A stretch of 64,000 nt of DNA. It comes from Paratractidigestivibacter sp963605405. Lineage in GTDB: Bacteria; Actinomycetota; Coriobacteriia; Coriobacteriales; Atopobiaceae. The position numbers and the translations under genes were made by a program. The stretch is from assembly GCA_963605405.1 (NCBI GenBank), contig CAVCUP010000008.1, positions 38,351 through 102,350 on the forward strand, written 5' to 3'. Positions 1-8,068 of the stretch are shown piece after piece (the stretch's first letter is position 1; each line of letters starts with the position of its first letter). The notes beneath the pieces were generated by a model. It was not told where the DNA came from. It worked only from the letters and a program-made list of their open reading frames with translations, and did not search any database.

Positions 1-428
1 CGCGAGTAGGTGTCGCAGACCGCGATTCGGAACCCGTAGGTCGTCTGCTTCGTCGCCCAGGCGAGGTGGTGGGACCAGCTGTAGCCGGAGCCGGACTCGG
101 AGCTCACGGCGCTCTCCACGATCTCCGACAGGGCCTCGGAGTCGATCTCCACGGGTGAATCCGACTTGCTCAGCATGTAGCCGCCCTGGGTCACGTCGAC
201 CGTTATGGCCAGCATGCTGTCCGCCCCGATGGTGCCTTCCCGGTCCTTGGAGCCCATCTGGGGGTTTCTTGCCATTCCGTCCGAGAGGCTCCGCTGAAGC
301 AGCGAGGATGTGACCGAGGTCTGCGTCGACCAGTTTGCGTAGAAGGTCATCACGAGCGCGATGAGAAGAACGGCGCCCGACAAACCGAGCGCTATGAGCG
401 TGAACTCACGTTTTAGTTTGTCGAGCAC
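1..428 (-). CDS. Sensor histidine kinase, N-terminal part (cut by window edge)
   Basis: Open frame running off the left edge, read on the minus strand from a GTG at 428. It starts MLDKLKREFTLIALGLSG, a short basic cytoplasmic tail followed by one hydrophobic segment (about residues 9-32), then a predicted extracellular region with no recognisable motif in the visible 140 residues. It lies 72 bases downstream of an OmpR-type response regulator on the same strand, the usual regulator-kinase order. The kinase call is inferred from that context and topology, because the HisKA and ATPase domains lie outside the window. The start is uncertain: the ribosome binding site is weak. Confidence 0.6.
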   Translation of the reverse strand, partial: MLDKLKREFTLIALGLSGAVLLIALVMTFYANWSTQTSVTSSLLQRSLSDGMARNPQMGSKDREGTIGADSMLAITVDVTQGGYMLSKSDSPVEIDSEALSEIVESAVSSESGSGYSWSHHLAWATKQTTYGFRIAVCDTYS

Positions 429-500
429 CTTAGGTGGCCTTTCGCCGCGCGTCCCCGACGCGCCTGCGCGGGGCCTAACTATAAAGATAAAGGATGGGCG

Positions 501-1172
<672 letters not shown>

Positions 1173-1305
1173 TTTGGCCTCCTTGTAAGGGCTTTCAGTC
1201 AGCTGAGAACAGATATCGGGGTTATCCTACCCACGCGCGCTTAAAAACCACTGAACCGAGGGCGCCAATGCCCTGATAAGGGCCATTGAACACAAAAACT
1301 GCACC

Positions 1306-1333
1306 TTGCGCTCCAGAACATATGTCGTAAGAT
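1306..1333 (+). promoter_or_regulatory. Candidate sigma-70 promoter for the rpsP operon
   Basis: TTGCGC (1306-1311), a 16-base spacer and TAAGAT (1328-1333), about 75 bases before the rpsP start. The match is moderate, and placement in the divergent gap upstream of a ribosomal protein operon supports it. Confidence 0.4.
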
Positions 1334-1409
1334 GAGTAACTGCTTGTGGCCTGCGGTGCGGCCCGACCCTTTCTACTTCGTGCACCGCTCGTTAAAGAGG
1401 AGTTTTACC

Positions 1410-1739
1410 TTGGCAGTTAAGATTCGCCTGGCCCGTCACGGTGCCAAGAAGCGCCCGTACTACCGCATCGTCGTTGCCGACAGCCGCATGCCCCGCGACG
1501 GCCGCTACATCGAGCAGGTGGGCCGCTACAACCCGCTGACCAACCCGAAGACCATCGAGATCAACCTCGAGAAGGTCGACGAGTGGACTGCCAAGGGCGC
1601 CCAGATGACCAACGCCGTCGAGCACCTCGTGGCTATCCTGCGCGAGGGCGAGCCGGTCAAGCAGGAGAAGAACAAGATCTCCAAGAAGGCCGCCGCTAAG
1701 GCCGCTGCTGCCGCCGAGGCCGCCGCTGACGCCGAGTAG
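1410..1739 (+). CDS. rpsP: 30S ribosomal protein S16
   Basis: 109 residues from TTG 1410. It begins MAVKIRLARHGAKKRPYYR, the conserved S16 start, which fixes the initiation codon despite a longer open frame upstream; AAAGAGGAG (1394-1402) is the ribosome binding site. The protein is a primary 30S assembly protein. The last ~25 residues are an Ala/Lys/Glu-rich tail, common in actinobacterial S16. It is first in the conserved rpsP-khpA-rimM-trmD order. Confidence 0.97.
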   Translation: MAVKIRLARHGAKKRPYYRIVVADSRMPRDGRYIEQVGRYNPLTNPKTIEINLEKVDEWTAKGAQMTNAVEHLVAILREGEPVKQEKNKISKKAAAKAAAAAEAAADAE

Positions 1740-1744
1740 CCCCT

Positions 1745-2038
1745 ATGGAGGCCACCGAAAGCGTCGAGCTCTCGGATGCGGGCTCCGAGGAGATGCCCTC
1801 GGATAAGGTCGCGGACCTGGTCGAGTACATCGTCTGCGGGCTCGTCGACGACGAGGACGCCGTTTCTCTGGATGTCACTGACTCCGAGAACGGCGCGGTC
1901 ATCGAGGTCAGCTGCTCTTCGGAGGACGCGGGCCGCGTCATCGGCCGCAAGGGCCGTACCATCAAGGCAATCCGCACGCTCGCCCGAGCGCTCGGGCAAC
2001 GTGTTGGGACCGAGGTAGAGGTTGAGGTCCTGGGGTAA
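1745..2038 (+). CDS. khpA: KH-domain RNA-binding protein KhpA (YlqC family)
   Basis: 97 residues. A single type-II-like KH fold is indicated by the GRKG loop at residues 67-70 within VIGRKGRTIKAIR. An acidic N-terminal extension of ~20 residues precedes the KH core, making it slightly longer than the usual ~80 residues. It lies between rpsP and rimM, the standard position. The family binds RNA and, with KhpB/Jag, affects elongation and division in Firmicutes; no khpB is visible here. Confidence 0.9.
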   Translation: MEATESVELSDAGSEEMPSDKVADLVEYIVCGLVDDEDAVSLDVTDSENGAVIEVSCSSEDAGRVIGRKGRTIKAIRTLARALGQRVGTEVEVEVLG

Positions 2039-2041
2039 CCT

Positions 2042-2569
2042 ATGCGAGAGCGTTATAGATGCATAGCCCGTGTGGTCAAGCCGCACGGTAGGTTTGGGGA
2101 GGTCGTGACGGTTCCCGTTCACGGCCTTCCTTCACTATTGAGCGAGGGGATCGACGTCTTCGTCGTGCCCCCGCTTCTTCATGGGGAGCGCCGCCACACG
2201 GTGGAGTCCTGCGCGCAGGACGACCGCGAGGGTGCGCTCGTCTCCCTGTCCGGCGTCGAGGATATCTCGGCCGCGGACGAGCTTCGCGGACGCTACCTGC
2301 TCGCCCGCGAGGCCGACCTGCCTGAGGGCTGGGAGCTCCACGACGTCGATAATCTCATGGGCCGAGAGGTGCGCGATGTCTCGGCTGGCGTCATCGGCGT
2401 CATCGCCGAGGTCATGGTCACGCCGGCGAACGACGTCTGGGTCGTGCGTGGCGAGGGGGGAGAGGTGCTTCTCCCCGTTGTGGACGCCGTTGTAAGGGAC
2501 GTGCCCGCAGAGGGCCCCGTCACGGTCGACGCTTCCGGCTTCCTAGCGGACTGGGGAGGCGGCGCATGA
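2042..2569 (+). CDS. rimM: Ribosome maturation factor RimM
   Basis: 175 residues, normal length. The N-terminal beta-barrel (about 5-95) contains RVVKPHGRFGEV, and the PRC-barrel (about 98-170) contains LMGREV and DVWVVRGEGGEVLLPVV. It assists late 30S assembly around the S19/h33 head region. Its 3' end overlaps trmD by 4 bases, so the two are translationally coupled. Confidence 0.95.
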   Translation: MRERYRCIARVVKPHGRFGEVVTVPVHGLPSLLSEGIDVFVVPPLLHGERRHTVESCAQDDREGALVSLSGVEDISAADELRGRYLLAREADLPEGWELHDVDNLMGREVRDVSAGVIGVIAEVMVTPANDVWVVRGEGGEVLLPVVDAVVRDVPAEGPVTVDASGFLADWGGGA

Positions 2570-3321
2570 TCTTCGAGACCGTCTCCGTTTTTCCCGGCGT
2601 CTTCGACGCGTATCTCTCCGTGTCCATCATGGGACGCGCCCAGAAGGCCGGCATCGCCGAGTTCGCCCACCATGACCTCCGCGACTGGACGCACGACCGT
2701 CACCGCACGGTCGACGACGCGCCCTTCGGCGGCGGGCAGGGCATGCTCATGAAGCCCGAGCCCATCTTCGATGCCGTCGAGGCCGTCGTCGCCGCTCGAC
2801 CAGAGCGTGCCCGCGTCGTCTTCTTCAGCCCCGTGGGCTCTCCCTACGACCAGCGGACGGCCGAGCGCCTCTCTCGGGAGGAGCGCTTGGTCTTCGTCTG
2901 CGGCCGCTATGAGGGCATGGACGAGCGCTGCTACGAGCTCGCCGACGAGGTTCTCTCGCTGGGCGACTACGTTCTCACGGGCGGCGAGCTCCCCGCCTTG
3001 ACCGTGATCGACTCGGTGGTGCGGCTGCTTCCCGGCGCGCTCGGCGACTCCATGAGCGCCGTCGACGAGTCCTTCTCTTCGGAGGGCCTGCTCGAGTACG
3101 CGCAGTACACGCGCCCGGCGAGCTTCCGCGGCATGGGCGTGCCCGAGGTGCTTCTCTCCGGCGACCACGCCAGGGTCGACGCGTGGCGGCGCGAGAACGC
3201 ACTGAGGCGCACCTGCGAGCTCCGCCCGGACCTCATCGCCTCCGCCAATCTCTCCGAGGGCGAGCGGGCACTCGCGCGCGAGCTCCTTTTCCGGAAGGAG
3301 GGCGGCGATGGCCTCGTCTAG
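2566..3321 (+). CDS. trmD: tRNA (guanine-37-N1)-methyltransferase
   Basis: 251 residues, typical TrmD length. SPOUT trefoil-knot signatures are visible: the GGGQGMLMKPEP segment, FVCGRYEGMDER and SLGDYVLTGGELPAL, which form the SAM pocket. It methylates G37 in tRNAs reading CNN codons and prevents +1 frameshifts. It overlaps rimM by 4 and lepB by 14 bases. Confidence 0.97.
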   Translation: MIFETVSVFPGVFDAYLSVSIMGRAQKAGIAEFAHHDLRDWTHDRHRTVDDAPFGGGQGMLMKPEPIFDAVEAVVAARPERARVVFFSPVGSPYDQRTAERLSREERLVFVCGRYEGMDERCYELADEVLSLGDYVLTGGELPALTVIDSVVRLLPGALGDSMSAVDESFSSEGLLEYAQYTRPASFRGMGVPEVLLSGDHARVDAWRRENALRRTCELRPDLIASANLSEGERALARELLFRKEGGDGLV

Positions 3322-3865
3322 CGAGGGGGGCGGCGCCCGCGCCGTTCTCGATTTCGTCATCACCATAGCGATCGCCGTGGCCGCGGCCGTCTGCCTGCGC
3401 CTCTTCGTGATCGGCGTCTACGTCGTCCCCACGGGCTCGATGCTCGACACGATCAAGGAGGGCGACATGCTCGTGGGCGAGAAGGTCACGCTGCATTGGC
3501 AGGCCCCGCAGGTCGGGGACATCGTGACCTTCGACAGCCCCATCGAGCCCGGGACCGTCCTCATCAAGCGCGTCGTCGCCATGGGCGGCCAGACGATCGA
3601 CCTGCGCGACGGCAAGCTCTACGTGGACGGCGTCGAGCGAGACGAGCCCTATACGCTCGGCAAGGCCACGGAGTCACTCTCCGACATCACGGGGTCCGCG
3701 CAGATCAGCTACCCCTATACCGTGCCGGAAGGCTCGGTCTTCTGCATGGGCGACAACCGCACGAATTCCCTCGACTCGCGCTACTTCGGCCCCGTCTCGG
3801 TCGATGCCGTATCATCGAAGAGTCTGTTCATCTACTGGCCGCTCTCCGACGTCTCCCTTCTCTAG
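3308..3865 (+). CDS. lepB: Signal peptidase I
   Basis: 185 residues. One N-terminal membrane helix (about 14-38) is followed by the extracellular peptidase domain. The catalytic Ser44 sits in PTGSM and the catalytic Lys87 in VLIKRVVAMGG; the GDNRTNSLDSRYFG box lies near residue 148. It cleaves Sec and Tat signal peptides of exported proteins. The ATG overlaps the trmD 3' end, with GGAGGGCGG upstream. The operon position after trmD is common in Gram-positive bacteria. Confidence 0.95.
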   Translation: MASSSEGGGARAVLDFVITIAIAVAAAVCLRLFVIGVYVVPTGSMLDTIKEGDMLVGEKVTLHWQAPQVGDIVTFDSPIEPGTVLIKRVVAMGGQTIDLRDGKLYVDGVERDEPYTLGKATESLSDITGSAQISYPYTVPEGSVFCMGDNRTNSLDSRYFGPVSVDAVSSKSLFIYWPLSDVSLL

Positions 3866-3902
3866 GCGCCGGCGGGCGAGGCAAATAGAAAGAAGCACGA
3901 AT

Positions 3903-4814
3903 ATGAACAAATCCGCGCTTACGTTCCAGGATATGATCCTCGAGCTCGAGCGGTACTGGGCCGGCCACGGCTGCACGGTAATGCAGCCCTACGACTCCGA
4001 GGTCGGGGCCGGCACGTTCCACACCGCGACCACCCTGCGCAGCCTCGGCCCCAACGCCTGGCGCACCTGCTACCCGCAGCCCTGCCGCCGTCCGGCGGAC
4101 GGCCGCTACGGCGAGAACCCCAACCGCATGCAGCACTACTATCAGTTCCAGGTCATCCTGAAGCCGTGCCCGGTCGACTCTCAGGACCTCTACCTCGGCT
4201 CACTCAAGGCCATCGGCCTGGACCCCGCTGAGCACGACGTGCGCTTCGTCGAGGACGACTGGGAGAGCCCGACCCTGGGCGCCTGGGGCCTCGGCTGGGA
4301 GGTCTGGATGGACGGCATGGAGGTCACGCAGTACACGTACTTCCAGCAGGTCGGCGGCATCGAGGTCGACCCCGTCCCCGTGGAGATCACCTACGGCCTG
4401 GAGCGCATCGCCATGTACGCGCAGGGCGTCGACTCCGTCTATGACCTCGTGTGGAGCTACCTGCCCGACGGCACGCCCATGACCTACGGCGACGTCTTCC
4501 ACGAGAACGAGTTCGAGTTCTCGACCTACAACTTCGAGGTCGCCGACGTCGAGATGATGCGCCGCAAGTTCGATGAGTACGAGGCCGAGTGCCACTCCTG
4601 TCTCGACCACAAGCTTCCGCTTCCCGCCTACGACTGCGTCATGAAGTGCAGCCACGCGTTCAACATCCTCGATGCCCGCGGGGCCATCTCCGCGACCGAG
4701 CGCGCGAACTACATCCTGCGCGTGCGCGCCGTCGCCAAGGCGTGCTGCGAGAGCTATCTCGCCGAGGTCGCCGGCAAGAAGGACACGTACTCCACGAAGG
4801 GTGAGGTGGCCTAA
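3903..4814 (+). CDS. glyQ: Glycyl-tRNA synthetase alpha subunit
   Basis: 303 residues from ATG 3903. The start MNKSALTFQDMILELERYW matches the family start, so the in-frame extension back to 3804 is rejected. It is the class II catalytic subunit of the alpha2beta2 enzyme, with GCTVMQPYDSEVGAGTF and NPNRMQHYYQFQV visible. It is followed directly by glyS; the two stop/start codons abut. The heterotetramer type is the bacterial variant absent from many Actinobacteria outside Coriobacteriia, so it is informative for taxonomy. Confidence 0.97.
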   Translation: MNKSALTFQDMILELERYWAGHGCTVMQPYDSEVGAGTFHTATTLRSLGPNAWRTCYPQPCRRPADGRYGENPNRMQHYYQFQVILKPCPVDSQDLYLGSLKAIGLDPAEHDVRFVEDDWESPTLGAWGLGWEVWMDGMEVTQYTYFQQVGGIEVDPVPVEITYGLERIAMYAQGVDSVYDLVWSYLPDGTPMTYGDVFHENEFEFSTYNFEVADVEMMRRKFDEYEAECHSCLDHKLPLPAYDCVMKCSHAFNILDARGAISATERANYILRVRAVAKACCESYLAEVAGKKDTYSTKGEVA

Positions 4815-6911
4815 ATGGCAGACACCAAGGATTTCCTGCTCGAGATCGGCGTCGAGGAGATGCCCTCGGCCCCGCTCATCAACGCCTGCAAGCAGCTGCC
4901 TAAGCTCGTCGAGTCCCGCCTCGACGCCGCTGGCCTCTCCCACGGCGCCGTGCGCGTCGTGAGCACGCCTCGCCGCCTCGCCGCCATCGTCGCCGACGTC
5001 GCCTGCGAGACCGAGGCCGTCCACGAGTCCCTGCGCGGCCCCAAGACCCAGATCGCCTTCGACGCCGACGGCAACCCCACGAAGGCCGCCCAGGGCTTCG
5101 CGCGCAAGTGCGGCATCGACGCCTCCGGGCTCACGCGCGCCGTGGCCGAGGACGGCAACGAGTACGTCTTCGCCGAGAAGAACGTGCCCTCCGCCCCCGC
5201 CATGCCCATCCTCTCCGCGCTCGGCCACGACGTCATCGCGGCCATCGAGTGGCCCAACTACCGCTCCCAGCGCTGGGGCTCCGAGCACGAGACCTTCGTG
5301 CGGCCCATCCGCTGGATCTGCGCGCTTCTGGGCGGCGAGGTCGTGCCCGTGAGCTATGCCGACGTCACGAGCGGCAACGTCACCTTCGGCCACCGCGTCC
5401 TCGCGCCCGGCGCCCACGAGGTCGCCGACCCCGCTTCCTACGAGGGCGTGCTCGAGTCCGCCTTCGTGCTCTCCCACGACCGCCGCGAGGCCGTCATCCG
5501 CGAGGGCATCGCCGCCATCGAGGCCGAGCGTCCGGGCAGCCGCGTCGACACCCCTAAGCGCATCTTCGACGAGGTCGTCAACCTCTGCGAGTGGCCGTCG
5601 GTGCTCGTCGGCAAGTTCGACGAGGAGTATCTCAAGGTCCCGCAGGAGATCATCTGCGAGTCGATGCTCTCCAACCAGCGCTATTTCCCGATCTTCGACG
5701 CCGATGGCAAGCTCACGCGCGAGTTCGTCATCGTGTCCAACGCAGACCCCAAGGTCTCCGAGACGGTCGTCGCCGGCAACGAGCGCGTCGTGCGCCCGCG
5801 ACTCGACGACGCGAAGTTCTTCTTCGAGGAGGACCTCAAGCACCCGATGGAGGACTTCGTCCAGCGCCTCGGCATCGTGACCTTCCAGGAGAAGCTCGGC
5901 ACCACGCTCCAGAAGGTCGAGCGCATGGAGAAGCTCGCCGGCGCCGTCGCCGCTGCGGCGGGGGAGGGCGAGCAGGGCGTGGCCGACGCCGTCCGCGCCG
6001 CTCATCTCGCCAAGGCCGACCTCGTTTCCCAGGCCGTCGTGGAGTTCACGAACCAGCAGGGCGTGATGGGCGGCTACTACGCCGAGGCCGCCGGCGAGAA
6101 CGCCGACGTCTGCGTCGCCGTCCGCGAGCACTACCGCCCGCGTTTCGCCGGCGACGAGCTGCCCTCCAACACCTGCGGCAAGTGCGTGGCCATCGCCGAC
6201 AAGCTCGACACCACCTGCGGTATCTTCGCCATCGACGAGCCCCCCACCGGCTCCTCGGACCCCTATGCCGTGCGCCGCGCCGCCATCGGCATCATCCAGA
6301 TGCTGCGCGAGCTGCCGAGCGTCTCGCTCAAGGGCCTCATCGAGGCGTCTCTCGCCGCGTACGCCGAGCAGGGCCTCGAGTTCGACCAGCAGGCCGTGGC
6401 CGCCAAGGTCGAGCAGTTCTTCGCCGGACGGCTCAAGTCCATCGCCAAGGACGAGGGTATCCGCCTCGACTCCATCGAGGCGGTCTCCGCGGTCGGCGTC
6501 ATCGACCCCGCCGAGTTCATCGCCCGCGCCCGCGCGCTCGACTCCGCGCGCGCCGAGCAGCCCGAGATCTTCGAGGCCCTGGCCGGCGCCTTCACGCGAG
6601 CCCACAACCTCGCGGACGCCTCCCTTGGCTGCGATGTCGACGAGTCGATGCTCGGCGACGCCGAGCGCGCGCTTCTCTCTGCTTGTGAAGATGGTGAGGA
6701 GAAAGTGGCGTCCGCGCTCGCTTCCAAGGACTTCGACGCCGCTTGCGGCGCTCTCGCGGCGCTTAAAGAGCCCATCGACCGATTCTTCGACGACGTTTTG
6801 GTCATGGACGAGCATGATGATGTAAGGGAAAACCGCCTGAGGCTCCTCAACCGCTTCGCCTGCGTGTTCGCGGGCGTCGCGGACATCAGCGCGCTTTCCC
6901 GCAAGAAGTAA
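4815..6911 (+). CDS. glyS: Glycyl-tRNA synthetase beta subunit
   Basis: 698 residues, normal beta-subunit length. It opens with DFLLEIGVEEMPSAPL, the family N-terminus, has the HD-like region with ANTCGK/IADKLDT type motifs near 455-470, and a C-terminal anticodon-binding helical domain ending near NRLRLLNRF. With GlyQ it charges tRNA-Gly. It starts immediately after the glyQ stop, so co-translation is expected. Confidence 0.97.
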   Translation: MADTKDFLLEIGVEEMPSAPLINACKQLPKLVESRLDAAGLSHGAVRVVSTPRRLAAIVADVACETEAVHESLRGPKTQIAFDADGNPTKAAQGFARKCGIDASGLTRAVAEDGNEYVFAEKNVPSAPAMPILSALGHDVIAAIEWPNYRSQRWGSEHETFVRPIRWICALLGGEVVPVSYADVTSGNVTFGHRVLAPGAHEVADPASYEGVLESAFVLSHDRREAVIREGIAAIEAERPGSRVDTPKRIFDEVVNLCEWPSVLVGKFDEEYLKVPQEIICESMLSNQRYFPIFDADGKLTREFVIVSNADPKVSETVVAGNERVVRPRLDDAKFFFEEDLKHPMEDFVQRLGIVTFQEKLGTTLQKVERMEKLAGAVAAAAGEGEQGVADAVRAAHLAKADLVSQAVVEFTNQQGVMGGYYAEAAGENADVCVAVREHYRPRFAGDELPSNTCGKCVAIADKLDTTCGIFAIDEPPTGSSDPYAVRRAAIGIIQMLRELPSVSLKGLIEASLAAYAEQGLEFDQQAVAAKVEQFFAGRLKSIAKDEGIRLDSIEAVSAVGVIDPAEFIARARALDSARAEQPEIFEALAGAFTRAHNLADASLGCDVDESMLGDAERALLSACEDGEEKVASALASKDFDAACGALAALKEPIDRFFDDVLVMDEHDDVRENRLRLLNRFACVFAGVADISALSRKK

Positions 6912-6985
6912 TGTCCGACCTTGGCGCCGGGGGAAAGTCGGCGCCTCCCCGTCGGAAACGGCGGGAACCTGCTTGGGGGTTCAAT

Positions 6986-7372
6986 ATGAAAAAGCTCGAC
7001 ATCGACGACGGGCTGTTCGGCGACGTCGTCCCGAAGATCTATGTTCTCTCCGACTCCCGCGGCGAGACCGCCAACACGGTTGTTATGGCCGCCGCCGCCC
7101 AGTTCGGCGAGGAGTCGGTCGAGATCGAGCGTCTCTCCGGCGTCACCAACGTCGAGACCGTGCGCGATTTCTTCGACAAGAACTACGACTCGAGCCGCCC
7201 GACGGCTGTGTTCCACACCTTCGCCAACGGCACGCTTCGCCGCGAGATCCGTCGTGAGCTCGATCGCAGGGGCATCCCCTCGATCGACCTTCTCGGTCCC
7301 GCCGTCACGGTCATCTCCACGCTCACCGGCGAGGAGCCGACCCGCGAGATCGGCGCCACGTTCAAGAAGTAG
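6986..7372 (+). CDS. PPDK/PEP-synthase regulator-like protein, N-terminal domain only
   Basis: 128 residues from ATG 6986 (GGGGGT upstream; the in-frame ATG at 6911 gives a non-conserved leader). It matches the start of the DUF299 kinase/pyrophosphorylase family: IYVLSDSRGETAN near the start and SIDLLGPAVTVISTLTGEEPTREIG near the end. Known family members are about 270 residues and carry a nucleotide P-loop (GVSR-x-x-KTP) in the second half. Here the frame stops cleanly before that half and a terminator follows, so no kinase site is present. The target ppdK lies 700 bases downstream. It may be a truncated gene, a regulator that only binds PPDK, or half of a split protein whose partner lies elsewhere. 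Confidence 0.75.
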   Translation: MKKLDIDDGLFGDVVPKIYVLSDSRGETANTVVMAAAAQFGEESVEIERLSGVTNVETVRDFFDKNYDSSRPTAVFHTFANGTLRREIRRELDRRGIPSIDLLGPAVTVISTLTGEEPTREIGATFKK

Positions 7373-7381
7373 CTCCTCAAG

Positions 7382-7410
7382 AAGGCCCCGCCGCTTGGGG
7401 GGGCTTTTAT
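7382..7410 (+). terminator. Rho-independent terminator after the PPDK-regulator-like gene
   Basis: GC-rich hairpin (GGCCCC / GGGGGGC) followed by TTTTAT, 10 bases after the stop codon. Confidence 0.8.
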
Positions 7411-7484
7411 CTATTATTTCAGTTTGGTAAGAGGCGCCTCGGTCCCGCGGGACCAGCGGGCCCTTCCGGCCTAATCGTAAAAAC

Positions 7485-7530
7485 GCCGCCCCCATGACGA
7501 CGCGTCAAGCGTCCCCGTGGGGGCGGCTTT
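7485..7530 (+). terminator. Second hairpin terminator
   Basis: GCCGCCCCCA (7485-7494) pairs with TGGGGGCGGC (7518-7527), followed by a short T run. It backs up the terminator at 7382 and isolates ppdK from upstream transcription; it could also belong to the adjacent repeat insertion. Confidence 0.6.
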
Positions 7531-7542
7531 GTATTATGCGAA

Positions 7543-7774
7543 TAGGGTCCACAACAGGGGCTGTACGGCCGCGCCGCTGCCGTCGAGAATGGCGTCGGCG
7601 GCAGTTTTGACGCTCGGACCATGCGGGCGATTTCCGGGTGACGCGTCTACCTGCGGCTTCTCAAACCCCGGTCGCGGGCCTACTCGGGAAACCCGCTAAA
7701 AACTGCCGCCGACTCGGGTCTCCACACCCGCGGGCGATCGCGGGCTCGGCTTATTCGCGAGGTAGTGGGCTATA
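7543..7774 (+). repeat. Interspersed repeat family A, copy 1 (MITE-like)
   Basis: About 232 bp, clearly homologous to 35431-35665 (same strand) and 37236-37467 (inverted). Shared blocks include GTCGGCGGCAGTTTTG near the left end, TACTCGGG around the middle and AACTGCCGCCG to the right. The outer ends (TAGGGTCCACAAC ... GGTAGTGGGCTATA) are decayed versions of the 14-base inverted termini of copy 3. No coding capacity is convincing. Confidence 0.85.
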
Positions 7775-8068
7775 TGCGCGAATCCGGCGCCGTCCCTAGC
7801 GGTCGGGCCCATGGCCCAAAAACCAAAAATCGTCCTTACCGTAACACTCATCGCGCCCGGGCGCGCACGTGGCCCCCAAAATCGCCCTCATGCGCCGCTC
7901 ACCCCGCTACCCGCTACCGAATATCAAATAAAGCGCAGCGTACGGATAGTGCGTTGTTAGTATGACGAAGTCGAGCGGGGCCATGGTCGCCTCGCCAAGG
8001 CATTCGTAGTAAGTGCGCGCCTGCCACGTTCGCCGGCGCGTCAAGCACTCAAGAAGCAAGGGGTAAAC
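7775..8068 (+). other. Non-coding stretch upstream of ppdK
   Basis: 294 bases with no gene I can support. A TAGTAT at 7958-7963 could be a -10 box for ppdK but has no convincing -35. AAGAAGCAAGGGG just before 8069 is the ppdK ribosome binding region. Confidence 0.4.

Noticed and set aside
7765..7965. 66-codon frame upstream of ppdK
   Set aside because: It starts inside repeat family A and the translation is Arg/Pro-rich noise.
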